A stretch of 64,000 nucleotides of DNA from JAFIEN01 sp051859505 (GCA_051859505.1 JBHYFN010000012.1:1-64000); one strand, 5' to 3'; positions 17,574 through 26,510 are shown, counted from the first letter of the stretch. The notes: a model not told the origin generated them from the sequence alone. Program-made: numbers and translations.

Positions 17574-18103
17574 CACGGCGCACTTTCAGGAGAAGGACAG
17601 CCCTCGGGCGCGGGATCGCCGTTGAAGACCGCCGCCCCGCAGGGGTTGATCTGGTGCCAGGCAAAGCCCCGGCCATCGGGCAGGAACGCGACCACGCGGT
17701 CGATCCCGTAGACGATATTCTCTTGCCCCAGAAAGGCCAGCGCCTCGCCCCGCTCCAGCGCCGCGCCCAGCGCGCGGGCGTCGAAACAGGAAAACCAGTC
17801 GGGCGCGACCAGCGGCTCGGCCGCAGGGTAAGGGACATAGGTTTCCGACAAAAGCGCCTGGCTGAGGCCGCTGTCGAAACAGGCGCGAAAGCGGACGGGG
17901 GCGGCCTCGCTGTCGATCGCCTCGAGCGCCTCGGCCGGAATTTCCTCGGGCTGGCCGGTGTGGAGCGAGGTGAGGACGACCGGCCCGGCCTCATCGGCGG
18001 TAAGGCGGGTATAGAAGGCATGGACCTGAAAGTAATAGAGCGCGATGCCGGCAAGGACGGACATGGTGAGGATACCGAGGATGAGGATACGGGCGAGGCT
18101 CAC
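17573..18103 (-). CDS. DUF6446 membrane-anchored protein
   Basis: A 176-residue protein with one N-terminal transmembrane segment (SLARILILGILTMSVLAGIALYYF) and a likely periplasmic domain with several Cys, matching what is catalogued as DUF6446. No catalytic motif is recognisable. It lies between glyQ and glyS and is fused to both by overlaps: its GTG overlaps the glyQ stop (GTGA), and its stop overlaps the glyS start. The three must share a transcript and probably coupled translation. Why an envelope protein sits inside a tRNA-synthetase operon is not evident. A Met 14 codons downstream is a weaker alternative start. Confidence 0.75.
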   Translation of the reverse strand: MSLARILILGILTMSVLAGIALYYFQVHAFYTRLTADEAGPVVLTSLHTGQPEEIPAEALEAIDSEAAPVRFRACFDSGLSQALLSETYVPYPAAEPLVAPDWFSCFDARALGAALERGEALAFLGQENIVYGIDRVVAFLPDGRGFAWHQINPCGAAVFNGDPAPEGCPSPESAP

Positions 18104-19068
18104 AGGAAGTCTTGGCGCTTGAGCGAACTGTCCCAGCCCCCCGCCCCGGTCCGCACGAAGGCATCGGCACAGGCCTTGGCCAGCGCCCGCACCCGCCCGA
18201 TATAGGCCTGCCGCTCCGTGACCGAGATCACGCCGCGCGCGTCGAGCAGGTTGAACAGGTGGCTGGCCTTGATGCACTGGTCATAGGCCGGATGGGCCAT
18301 GACGATGCGCTTGCCGGTCTTGGGGTCGGCCTCGGGCGCGTCCAGCAGGCGGGCGCATTCGGCCTCGGCATCCTCGAAATGGCGCAGGAGTTGCGCGGTA
18401 TCGGCGGCGTCGAAATTGTGGCGCGAATATTCCTCTTCGGTCTGGCGGAAGACGTCGCCATAGGTCAGCGGGATGGGCGACTGGGGGTCGTTGAAGGGCA
18501 TCTCCATCACGTGATCCACGCCCAGCACATACATCGCCAGCCGCTCGAGCCCATAGGTCAGCTCGCCCGAGACGGGGTGGCAGTCATGCCCGCCGACCTG
18601 CTGGAAATAGGTGAACTGGCTGACCTCCATCCCGTCGCACCAGACCTCCCACCCCAGGCCCCAGGCGCCAAGGGTGGGGCTTTCCCAATCGTCCTCGACA
18701 AAGCGGATGTCGTGCAGGGCAAGGTCGATGCCGATGGCGGCAAGCGAGCCGAGGTAAAGCTCTTGCAGGTCGGGGGGCGAGGGTTTGATGATGACCTGGT
18801 ACTGGTAGTAATGCTGCAGCCGGTTGGGGTTTTCGCCATAGCGCCCGTCGGTTGGCCGGCGCGAGGGCTGGACATAGGCCGCCGTCCAGGGACGTGTTCC
18901 AAGGGCGCGCAGGGTGGTGGCGGGGTGAAAGGTGCCGGCGCCCACCTCCATGTCATAGGGCTGCAGGATTGCGCAGCCCCGGCCTGCCCAATAGGCCTGC
19001 AGGCGCAGGATGATCTCCTGAAAGCTGCGGGGGGTGTGGGACGGGGTGTCGGACGCGGTGTCGGACAT
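18100..19068 (-). CDS. glyQ: Glycyl-tRNA synthetase alpha subunit
   Basis: GlyQ is the class II catalytic subunit. The 322 residues show the conserved SFQEIILRLQAYWAGRGCAI, then QPYDMEVGAGTFHPAT, QPSRRPTDGRYGENPNR and SGELTYGLERLAMY. Two in-frame ATGs lie 6 bp apart. The inner one at 19068 is used because GAGGA lies at a normal distance upstream of it, while for the outer ATG (19074) the same GAGG would abut the start. First gene of glyQ-DUF6446-glyS. Confidence 0.96.
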   Translation of the reverse strand: MSDTASDTPSHTPRSFQEIILRLQAYWAGRGCAILQPYDMEVGAGTFHPATTLRALGTRPWTAAYVQPSRRPTDGRYGENPNRLQHYYQYQVIIKPSPPDLQELYLGSLAAIGIDLALHDIRFVEDDWESPTLGAWGLGWEVWCDGMEVSQFTYFQQVGGHDCHPVSGELTYGLERLAMYVLGVDHVMEMPFNDPQSPIPLTYGDVFRQTEEEYSRHNFDAADTAQLLRHFEDAEAECARLLDAPEADPKTGKRIVMAHPAYDQCIKASHLFNLLDARGVISVTERQAYIGRVRALAKACADAFVRTGAGGWDSSLKRQDFL

Positions 19069-19274
19069 GGGCATCCTCGTGCGGGTGGCGGGCGGCGGAT
19101 CGGTTCGGTTCGGTGGCGTTCCTAGTGCGCCCGGTCAACCGGGTCAATCGCGCCACGGTCGCCGCCAAAGCCGCAAGGGATGACGGAAATTTGTCGAATA
19201 GGCCGTGCAAGCGCACTGACCTTTGATAGAGGCTGTGGCAAATCTTGTTCGATCGAAAGAATGGCCGGAACGGT

Positions 19275-21077
19275 ATGAGACGGATACTCGCTGGATTGTT
19301 GCTGAGCGCCTTCCTGACAGGCACGGGTTGGGCGCAGGATCGGGGCGTCTGGCTCCAGGTCGAGGCACAGCCGACATTGGGCCAGGCACAGGACCGGGTG
19401 CGCGACTATGCCGGCCGGTTCGAGAATGTGGCCGGCTTCGCCCTTGGCTCGGGCTGGTATGCGATTGCTCTGGGCCCCTATGCGCCCGAGGATGCGGCCC
19501 GCCTGCGCACCAGCCTGCTGGCCGAGCGGTCGATCCCCGCCGACAGCTTCATCGCCGATGGCGGGCAGTTCCGCCAACAGTTCTGGCCCATCGGGGTGGG
19601 CGCAGAGAACCGCGCCCAGCCCCTGCCCGAGAGCCTCTCCGCCGGCACGGCAGAGGACACCTCCGCTCCGGACGACGGGCTTGCCGAGACGGAGCTTGAC
19701 GCGGCTCTTGCAGAAGCGGAGGTGGAACCGGTCCTCCCCGACGAAACACGGGCCGAGGCGCAGGCCAGCGAAGCCGCCCTGACGCGGACCGAGCGCGAGG
19801 ATCTGCAGATCGCCCTGCAATGGGCCGGCTTCTACACCTCGGCGATCGACGGCGCTTTCGGCCCGGGCACGCGCGGCGCAATGTCGGCCTGGCAGGAGGC
19901 GCGCGGTTTCGAGGTGACAGGCGTGCTCACCACCCTTCAAAGGGCCGAATTGCTGCGCGAATACAATGCCGTGCTCGAAGGGATGGGCATGGCCGTGGTG
20001 CGCGACGACGCGACGGGGATCGAGATGCAGATGCCCCTTGGCGTGGTGGCCTTTGCCGGCTACCAGCCCCCCTTCGCCCGCTTCGACGCACGCGCTGAGG
20101 CCCGCGACGAGGGGCTTGATGTGACCGTGCTTCTGATCAGCCAGCAGGGCGATCAGAACCGGCTGTTCGGGCTTTATGAGATCCTGCAGACGCTTGAAAT
20201 CGTGCCGGTCGAGGGCCCCCGCAGCCGCAGCGAGACGGGTTTCGTCCTCGAAGGGATCGACGAGCGGATCCATTCCTACACGCAGGTCAGCCTGTCGGGC
20301 GGGGCGATCAAGGGCTTTACGCTGGTCTGGCCCGCCGGGGATGACGCGCGGCGCGAGCGCGTGCTGGGGATCATGCAGGACAGCTTCGCCACCCTGGACG
20401 GGGTGCTGGATCCGGCGATTGCACCGCCGGATGCGGATCAGGCGGTCGATCTGATCTCGGGCCTTGCGGTGCGCCAGCCGCGCCTGTCGCGCTCGGGCTT
20501 TTTCATCGACACGCAGGGCCGGGTGCTCACGACGGTCGAAGCGGTGGAAGCCTGCGACTACATCACCCTCGACAGCGCCCATGATGCGACCCTGCGGCAT
20601 GTCGACCCCGCGCTGGGAATCGCGGTGCTCGAACCCGAGACGGCGCTTGCCCCGATGGCGGTCGCGGCCTTCCAGACGGGTGTGCCACGGCTGCAGTCCG
20701 AAGTGGCGGTCGCGGGTTATCCCTACGGGGGCGTGCTCTCGCGCCCGGGGCTGGCCTTCGGACAGCTCGCCGATCTGCGCGGGCTGGACGGCGAGACAGA
20801 GGTCAAGCGCCTGACCCTGCCGGCCCGGCCGGGATATGTCGGCGGACCGGTCTTCGACAATGGCGGCGCGGTGCTGGGCATGCTGCTGCCCCAGGACGGC
20901 GGGGGCGGGCAGATCCTGCCCGACGACATGCGCTATGCGGTGAATGCCACCGACATCATCGCATCGCTGTCCGCGGCGGGCGTCGGTGTCGTGACCACGG
21001 ACAGTGCCGCCTTCGTTACCCCGGAACTGCTGACCCGCCGCGCGGGGGACATGACCGTCCTGGTGAGTTGCTGGTAA
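19275..21077 (+). CDS. Secreted SPOR/PG-binding/trypsin-like protein, catalytically degenerate
   Basis: A 600-residue exported protein. Residues 1-20 are a signal peptide ending GWA. Residues 24-95 resemble a SPOR repeat (WLQVEAQPTLGQAQ, GWYAIALGPY). Residues 170-228 are a peptidoglycan-binding domain (LQIALQWAGFYTSAIDGAFG). The last 200 residues have the trypsin/HtrA fold outline, but the triad is absent. VLTTVEAV has Glu422 where His is expected, DPALGIAVL has Gly448 at the Asp position, and GYVGGPVF has Val522 where GNSGGP carries Ser. It is therefore probably a periplasmic binding or scaffold protein at the cell wall. The start at 19275 matches the signal peptide; a TTG 30 bp upstream is less likely. 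Confidence 0.8.
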   Translation: MRRILAGLLLSAFLTGTGWAQDRGVWLQVEAQPTLGQAQDRVRDYAGRFENVAGFALGSGWYAIALGPYAPEDAARLRTSLLAERSIPADSFIADGGQFRQQFWPIGVGAENRAQPLPESLSAGTAEDTSAPDDGLAETELDAALAEAEVEPVLPDETRAEAQASEAALTRTEREDLQIALQWAGFYTSAIDGAFGPGTRGAMSAWQEARGFEVTGVLTTLQRAELLREYNAVLEGMGMAVVRDDATGIEMQMPLGVVAFAGYQPPFARFDARAEARDEGLDVTVLLISQQGDQNRLFGLYEILQTLEIVPVEGPRSRSETGFVLEGIDERIHSYTQVSLSGGAIKGFTLVWPAGDDARRERVLGIMQDSFATLDGVLDPAIAPPDADQAVDLISGLAVRQPRLSRSGFFIDTQGRVLTTVEAVEACDYITLDSAHDATLRHVDPALGIAVLEPETALAPMAVAAFQTGVPRLQSEVAVAGYPYGGVLSRPGLAFGQLADLRGLDGETEVKRLTLPARPGYVGGPVFDNGGAVLGMLLPQDGGGGQILPDDMRYAVNATDIIASLSAAGVGVVTTDSAAFVTPELLTRRAGDMTVLVSCW

Positions 21078-21228
21078 CACCGGCGGGGCCGGGGAAAGGG
21101 TCTTCGCAGAAGACCCTTGTTTGAAGGATTTTCTTCGAAAATCCTTGCGGGGGGCGCTGCCCCCCGTCTCCTTCGGAGACTCCCCCCGGGATATTTTCAA
21201 ACAAAAGAAGCCAGGGCGGCCGCCGCCT
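21078..21228. repeat. Cluster of four hairpins between convergent genes
   Basis: Four successive perfect inverted repeats fill this gap: 21096-21118 (AAGGGTCTT arms), 21124-21146 (AAGGATTTT arms), 21148-21166 (CGGGGGGC arms) and 21166-21180 (GTCTCC/GGAGAC). They are followed by GGGATATTTTCAAACAAAAG. The arms are unrelated to each other, so this is a composite structured element. ACAAAAGAAG also occurs at the left end of the window. It lies between the 3' ends of the protease-like gene and trkH and may end transcription from both sides. Confidence 0.75.
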
Positions 21229-22677
21229 TCAGTCGCGCCAGAAGCGGCGCGTCAGCAGCACAAGCACGACCATCATCTCCAACCGCCCGACGAGCATGGC
21301 CGCCGAGAGGGTCCATTTCGCCGTATCGTTCAGGCTGGCGAAATTGCCGGCCGGACCGATGGTGGAACCCAGCCCCGGCCCGACATTGGCAAGGGCTGTC
21401 GCGGCGCCCGATACCGAAGTGATGAAGTCGAGGCCGGTGAAGCTCAGCATCACCCCCACCACCCCGATGCCGAGGATGAAGGCGAAGAAGAAGGCCATCA
21501 CCGAGTTCATCGTATCCGCCGTCAGCACCCGGCCCTGAAACCGCGGCGCGAAGACGCCATGGGGCGAGTGGATGCGCTGGATCTGCACCTTGATCGCGGC
21601 GAACAGGATCTGGTAGCGGAACACCTTGACCGAACAGGCCGTCGATCCGGCGCAGCCGCCGATCAAGCCGATGAAGAAGAACATCGTGACGGCGAAGGCG
21701 CCCCATTGCATGTAATCGGCACTGGAATAGCCGGTGCCGCTGACGATCGACACGACATTGAAGAGCGCGCCCCGAAAGACTGGCTCTGTCATCTGGCCGG
21801 ACCGGCTTGCGACATAGAGGCTCATCACCGTGACAAGCCCCGCCACCACAAGCAGGAAGACATGCACCTGGCTGTCGCGCAGCAGCGGCCGGGCCGTGCC
21901 TGCGACGAGCTGGATGTAGCGCACGAACGGCAGGGCCGCGAGAAGCATGAACACGACGGCCACATACTGCGCCCCCGCCCCGAAGACCGCGAAAGAGGCA
22001 TCGTAATTCGCCATCCCTCCGGTGGCGAGCGTGGTCATCGCATGGACCACCGCGTCGAAGGGCGTCATCCCCGCCGCAGCATAGGCCAGGGCACAGGCCA
22101 CCGTGAGGCCGACATAGATCACCGAGATGCCGCTTGCGATCTCGACCGCGCGGGGCAGGATCTTGCCCATCGTGTCGAACGCCTCGGAGCGGAAGACCTG
22201 CATCCCCCCCACCTTGAGTTCGGGCAGGAAGACCATCGCCATGACGATCACCCCCACCCCGCCGATCCATTGCAGGATCGCCCGCCAGAGCAGGATCCCC
22301 TGCGGCAAGCCCTCGAGGCCCGACAGGACGGTGCTGCCGGTGGTGGTCAGCGCCGACATCGCCTCGAAATAGGCATCCACCAGTCGCGTTCCGGTCGAGC
22401 CCAGCATGAAGGGAAGCGCGCCGAACAGTGGCAGGATCAGCCAGACGCCCGTGGTCATGAGAAAGCTCTGCCGGATCGTCAGCCCCTTCTGCACGCCGTT
22501 CGAGGAGGCCAGCGCCATCGCACCGCCCACCGAGATGGTCAGGACCGCACTTTCCAGGAAGGCCCGCCAATGGCCGTTGCCCGCCGAGACATCCGCCAGA
22601 AGCGGGCCGAGCATCGTCAGACCGAGGACCAGCAACAACAGTCCGATCACATAGCTGACGGGGCGAATATCGAACAT
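21229..22677 (-). CDS. trkH: Trk-type potassium uptake membrane subunit
   Basis: TrkH is the K+-translocating subunit of the Trk system and works with cytosolic TrkA. The 482 residues form the four-repeat pore architecture; selectivity-filter segments are visible as TTTGSTVL, TTLATGGMAN, VSGTGYSS and LANVGPGLGS, each with the key Gly. The start at 22677 (MFDIRPVSYVIGLLLL) is chosen because membrane sequence begins there and the upstream frame is Pro/Arg-rich; no strong ribosome site is visible. No trkA is in the window. Confidence 0.93.
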   Translation of the reverse strand: MFDIRPVSYVIGLLLLVLGLTMLGPLLADVSAGNGHWRAFLESAVLTISVGGAMALASSNGVQKGLTIRQSFLMTTGVWLILPLFGALPFMLGSTGTRLVDAYFEAMSALTTTGSTVLSGLEGLPQGILLWRAILQWIGGVGVIVMAMVFLPELKVGGMQVFRSEAFDTMGKILPRAVEIASGISVIYVGLTVACALAYAAAGMTPFDAVVHAMTTLATGGMANYDASFAVFGAGAQYVAVVFMLLAALPFVRYIQLVAGTARPLLRDSQVHVFLLVVAGLVTVMSLYVASRSGQMTEPVFRGALFNVVSIVSGTGYSSADYMQWGAFAVTMFFFIGLIGGCAGSTACSVKVFRYQILFAAIKVQIQRIHSPHGVFAPRFQGRVLTADTMNSVMAFFFAFILGIGVVGVMLSFTGLDFITSVSGAATALANVGPGLGSTIGPAGNFASLNDTAKWTLSAAMLVGRLEMMVVLVLLTRRFWRD

Positions 22678-22883
22678 GCAGCATGGCTTGGCCGCAAGGA
22701 TCGGGGCTGTCAAGCGACGCGACGGCGCCGCGGGGCCTTGCCGTGGCAGAAGGCGGGCGCGAAGGCGGGCGGGCACAGGGGGAAGGCACGGGGGGGGGGA
22801 AGGCAAGGTTCTTCAGCACGCCTTAATCATGGCGCATTATGGAACCAGTCGGATTTTACGGAAAAGGACGAGACAAGCCGCCG

Positions 22884-23999
22884 ATGACAGACCTGCCCGA
22901 CCATCCCTATGCCGCCCTGCCGGCCCGCGCCTTCTGGCGCAGCGCTGTCGTCGACGCGGACAGGGCGGTTTTCGACGGCCTGCATCAGCCCCGCTGGCAG
23001 ATCCGGCCCGATACCGGGATCGCGACCCTTGGCTCCTGCTTTGCCCAGCATATCGGCCGCGCGCTGGCCCGGGCCGGCTGCTCCGTTCTTGAGGCCGAAC
23101 CCGCGCCGGAGGTGATGACGGATGCGGTGGCCCATGCGCATGGCTACCGGCTTTTCTCGCTTCGGACGGGCAATATCTACACCGCGCGGCAGTTGCGCCA
23201 GTTCCTGCAGGATGTGATCGCGGGGCATGTGGATCCCGCACTCGTCTGGGACAAGGCCGGGCGTTACGTCGATGCGCTGCGCCCGATGGTGGAACCCGCA
23301 GGGCTGGCCTCCGTGGCCGAGGTCATGCTGCATCGCGACTATCATCTGGAACGCAGCGCCCGGATGCTGAAGCGCGCCGAGGTGCTGATCTTCACCCTTG
23401 GCCTGACCGAGGCCTGGGCCGATCGCGCGACGGGCCGGGTCTATCCGGTCTGTCCCGGCGTGGTGGCGGGCCGGTTCGACCCCGAGGCCCATGGCTTCGT
23501 GAATTTCACCCATGCGCAGGTGCTGGAGGATCTGCACGCGATCCACGCCCTGTTGCGCCGGTTCAATCCCGGGATGCGGCTGATCCTGACTGTTTCGCCG
23601 GTGCCGCTGACCGCGACGGCCTCGGGGCGGCATGTGCTCGAGGCGACGGTCGGGTCGAAATCCGTCCTGCGCGCGGCGGTGGGGGAATTCGTGGCCGAGG
23701 TGCCCGAGGCCGACTATTTCCCCTCCTACGAGCTTGTCACCCATCCGGCCGCCGGCGGCCCGTGGTTCGAGCCGAACCTGCGCAGCGTCACGGCGCAGGG
23801 GGTGGCGCGGGTGATGTCGGTGTTTCTGGCCGCGCATGGGTTGCAGGACGGGGGCAAGGTCCTGTCTGACGAGGGGGAACAGGCCGGGCCCGATGGGCGC
23901 GGGCCGGGCGGGCCTGTCAGCGCCGATGCCGAAGAACGGGCCGATCCGGCGGACGAGACTGTCTGCGAGGATCTGCTGCTGCAGGCCTTTGCGAAATGA
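22884..23999 (+). CDS. GSCFA-domain SGNH-type protein
   Basis: A 371-residue protein carrying the GSCFA motif as LGSCFAQHIGRAL, which names a family related to SGNH/GDSL esterases. Other family-like segments are LFSLRTGNIYTARQL, IFTLGLTEAW and LTVSPVPLTAT. It lacks a signal peptide, so it should be cytoplasmic. GSCFA proteins often occur near polysaccharide genes, but none are adjacent here. The downstream gene starts within its stop (ATGA), so the two are co-translated. The start at 22884 is uncertain: an ATG at 22839 would add 15 residues, and AAAAGGAC lies between the two. Confidence 0.8.
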   Translation: MTDLPDHPYAALPARAFWRSAVVDADRAVFDGLHQPRWQIRPDTGIATLGSCFAQHIGRALARAGCSVLEAEPAPEVMTDAVAHAHGYRLFSLRTGNIYTARQLRQFLQDVIAGHVDPALVWDKAGRYVDALRPMVEPAGLASVAEVMLHRDYHLERSARMLKRAEVLIFTLGLTEAWADRATGRVYPVCPGVVAGRFDPEAHGFVNFTHAQVLEDLHAIHALLRRFNPGMRLILTVSPVPLTATASGRHVLEATVGSKSVLRAAVGEFVAEVPEADYFPSYELVTHPAAGGPWFEPNLRSVTAQGVARVMSVFLAAHGLQDGGKVLSDEGEQAGPDGRGPGGPVSADAEERADPADETVCEDLLLQAFAK

Positions 24000-24802
24000 C
24001 CCGGCGGATCTGCCTGTTCGGCAATTCCCATATCGCGGCGCTGAAAGAGGCGCATCGCGCCGGGCCCGACAGGTGGCCGGGGCTTGAGATGCAATTCGTC
24101 GGTCTGCATGGCGAATTGCTGATGCAGACCGTGATCCGCGACGGCCGCCTTGCCCCGCAAAGTGATGCGGCGGCCGAGGCGCTGCAGGCCATTTCGGGCC
24201 TGTCCGAGGTTGATCTGCGCAGCTTCGACGCCTTTGTCGTGACCGGCTGCAACATCGCGACCTTCAGCGCGGTGACGGTCTATGGCGGCCTGCGCTGGCC
24301 GGACCTGCCCTCGCTCGACCGGCAGGCCGATCTGGCGGCGATGCGGCCGATCCTTGTTTCGGAAGGGGTGGCCCGGGCGACCCTGGTCGCGATGCTGGCC
24401 GAACGGCTGGGCCTGCGCTTCATCCGTCATCTGCGGGCCGGAACCGACCGGCCGATCTGGCTGACGCAGCAGCCCAATGTCAGCGCCTCTGTTCTGGAGG
24501 GCGAGACGCCCGCCAAGCTGCGCACTCATCTGCGGGCGATGGCGCGGGGCGATGCGGCCCATATCGCAAGGCTGTTTGCCGAGGTCGCCCCGCTGGCCAC
24601 GTGCGAGGCGGGTGCCGGTTTCCTGCCCCAGCCCGCCGCCACCGTGGTCGAGGATATCCTGACCGACACGGCCTATTGCGAAGGTGCCACCCGGCTGGCC
24701 GCGCGCCCGGGCATTCCCCAGCCGGCCCGCGATTTCCTGCATGCCAATGCCGCCTATGGGGCGCTGGTGCTTGACCAGATCTCCGGGGCGCTTGCCCGCT
24801 GA
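23996..24802 (+). CDS. SGNH-hydrolase-like protein of unknown role
   Basis: A 268-residue protein that opens with a Rossmann-like strand and a GNSH motif (RRICLFGNSHIAAL), the position where SGNH hydrolases carry GDSx. A late segment with Asp and His (ARDFLHANAAYG) could supply the rest of an active site. No membrane segment or signal peptide is seen. It overlaps the GSCFA gene by 4 bp (ATGA), so the two products are made together and may act on one substrate. I do not recognise a named family. Confidence 0.6.
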   Translation: MTRRICLFGNSHIAALKEAHRAGPDRWPGLEMQFVGLHGELLMQTVIRDGRLAPQSDAAAEALQAISGLSEVDLRSFDAFVVTGCNIATFSAVTVYGGLRWPDLPSLDRQADLAAMRPILVSEGVARATLVAMLAERLGLRFIRHLRAGTDRPIWLTQQPNVSASVLEGETPAKLRTHLRAMARGDAAHIARLFAEVAPLATCEAGAGFLPQPAATVVEDILTDTAYCEGATRLAARPGIPQPARDFLHANAAYGALVLDQISGALAR

Positions 24803-24921
24803 CAAGGGCGCATCGTGGCGGATTGCAGCCCGGCGCTGCCAAGCGGTCGCAACGCGGCAGATGCACCCCGCTCACCAAATGCCGCGCGGCCCCGGACCTT
24901 CGATCCAGCGAAGCAGGCGGT

Positions 24922-25536
24922 TCAGGCCGACAGGATCAGCTTCAGGGCGATGGCCCACATCACCAGGGCGATTCCCCCCTCCAGCAACCGCCAGGCGCCG
25001 GGGCGCGCGAAAAGCGGCCGCAATCTGCTGGCGCCATAGCCGAGCGCGAAGAAGAACAGGAACGACCCGCTGACCGCGCCCGCCGCGAATGCGACCTGCT
25101 GGCCCGGATATTGCGTCGAGATCGTGCCCAGCAAGACGACGGTGTCCAGATAGACATGCGGGTTGAGCCATGTCAGCGCCAGCGCTGTCAGCAGAACGGG
25201 GCGCAATGGCTCGGGCGGGGCGGCGCCGTCGATCCACAGCGCTTGCGACGAGGTGAAGGCGGCGCGCATGTTGCGCGCGCCATACCAGATCAGAAACGCC
25301 GCGCCGCCATAGCGCATGACCGGATCGACCATCGGCAACCAGGCCGCGATTTTGGCGAAACTGGTCACGCCGACCGTGATCAGGATCGCGTCTGACAGCG
25401 CGCAGGTCAGCACCACCGGGAAGACATGCGATCCCCGCAGGCCCTGGCGCAGCACAAAGGCATTCTGCGCGCCGATGGCGATGATGAGGCTCAGCCCGAT
25501 GCCCAGGCCGGTCAGGTAGATCGTCAGGTCGCTCAT
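24922..25536 (-). CDS. LysE/ArgO-type amino-acid exporter
   Basis: An inner-membrane exporter of 204 residues with about six transmembrane helices. Family hallmarks are GIGLSLIIAIGAQNAFVLRQGL at the N-terminus, SDAILITVGV, and LTWLNPHVYLDTV in the middle. LysE and ArgO export lysine and/or arginine to avoid toxic accumulation. It is divergent from an ArgP-like LysR regulator, the usual arrangement, with an inverted repeat in the 86-bp gap. Confidence 0.92.
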   Translation of the reverse strand: MSDLTIYLTGLGIGLSLIIAIGAQNAFVLRQGLRGSHVFPVVLTCALSDAILITVGVTSFAKIAAWLPMVDPVMRYGGAAFLIWYGARNMRAAFTSSQALWIDGAAPPEPLRPVLLTALALTWLNPHVYLDTVVLLGTISTQYPGQQVAFAAGAVSGSFLFFFALGYGASRLRPLFARPGAWRLLEGGIALVMWAIALKLILSA

Positions 25537-25580
25537 ATCCGCCCCGCTCAGGTTTGACTTGCGATAATGCGGGGCTTGTG

Positions 25581-25610
25581 ATCAGGCAAATTAATCTCTG
25601 TAAGCCTGAT
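25581..25610. promoter_or_regulatory. Candidate LysR-type operator, exporter/argP intergenic
   Basis: ATCAGGC (25581-25587) and GCCTGAT (25604-25610) are exact 7-bp inverted repeats separated by 16 bp. They lie in the AT-rich middle of the 86-bp gap between the exporter and its divergent LysR gene. Position and symmetry fit an ArgP-type binding site controlling both genes; this is inferred. Confidence 0.5.
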
Positions 25611-25622
25611 TAAGGAAAACTG

Positions 25623-26510
25623 ATGCTCGATTATCCCGCCGCCCGCGCAGTTGCGATGGTGGTGCAGACCGGCAGCTTCGAAGGCGCGGCGCGGGCGCTT
25701 GGGGTGACGCCCTCGGCCATTTCGCAGCGGGTGCGCGCGCTCGAGGAGCGTCTTGGCACTGTCCTGATCGAGCGCGCCAGCCCCTGCCGTGCCACGGCGG
25801 CCGGGGATGCCCTGTGCCGCCATGTCGAGCTTGTGGGACTGGCAGAGCGCGACCTGATGGCCCATCTGCCCGCCGGCGCCGTCGAATCAGACCGCGTGAC
25901 CCTGTCGATCGCGGTGAATGCCGACAGCCTTGCCACCTGGGTTCTGCCCGCGCTGGTCGACTATGCCCGCGATGCGGATATCCTGCTGGATATCGCGGTC
26001 GATGACGAGGATCACACGACCGACTGGCTGAAATCGGGGCGGGTGGTGGCCGCGCTGACCGCCGTGGCAAAGCCGGTGCAGGGCTGCAAGTCGATCGCCC
26101 TGGGCAGCCTGCGCTATCACGCGACGGCCAGCCCCGGTTTCATGCAGCGCCATTTTTCGGAGGGGGTGAACGCTGCGGCACTGGCCCGCGCACCGGCGCT
26201 GACCTTCAACCACAAGGATCAGCTGCAGCAGGACTGGCTGCACGCCGTCTTCGGGCAACGGCTGGCCCCGCCGACGCATTGGCTGCCCTCCAGCCAAGGG
26301 TTCGTGACGGCCGCGCTGCAGGGTTTGGGGTGGGGCATGAACCCCGCGCCGCTGGTGCGGGATCACCTGCGTTCGGGGCAGTTGGTGGAGCTTATCGCAG
26401 GCACCCCGCTTGACCGGGGGCTGTTCTGGCAGTTCAACCGCCGGGCCGCAGGCCCCCTGACCGCGCTGAATGCCGCGTTGCGCCGTCATGCCCGAGACGC
26501 TCTGGTCTAA
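25623..26510 (+). CDS. ArgP-like LysR transcriptional regulator
   Basis: The 295-residue protein has an N-terminal winged helix (QTGSFEGAARALGVTPSAISQRVRALEERLG) and a LysR effector domain. ArgP (IciA) in Proteobacteria activates the adjacent arginine/lysine exporter when those amino acids accumulate. The divergent position next to a LysE/ArgO gene supports the same role here. Confidence 0.9.
   Translation: MLDYPAARAVAMVVQTGSFEGAARALGVTPSAISQRVRALEERLGTVLIERASPCRATAAGDALCRHVELVGLAERDLMAHLPAGAVESDRVTLSIAVNADSLATWVLPALVDYARDADILLDIAVDDEDHTTDWLKSGRVVAALTAVAKPVQGCKSIALGSLRYHATASPGFMQRHFSEGVNAAALARAPALTFNHKDQLQQDWLHAVFGQRLAPPTHWLPSSQGFVTAALQGLGWGMNPAPLVRDHLRSGQLVELIAGTPLDRGLFWQFNRRAAGPLTALNAALRRHARDALV

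Noticed and set aside
19069..19274. Glycine riboswitch or T-box leader upstream of glyQ
   Set aside because: I could not find the conserved aptamer core or a T-box sequence.
19122..21200. Long open frame on the minus strand (about 690 codons)
   Set aside because: It is antisense to the SPOR/protease-like gene, its translation is Arg/Gly/His-rich with no family pattern, and the plus-strand frame has a signal peptide and domains.
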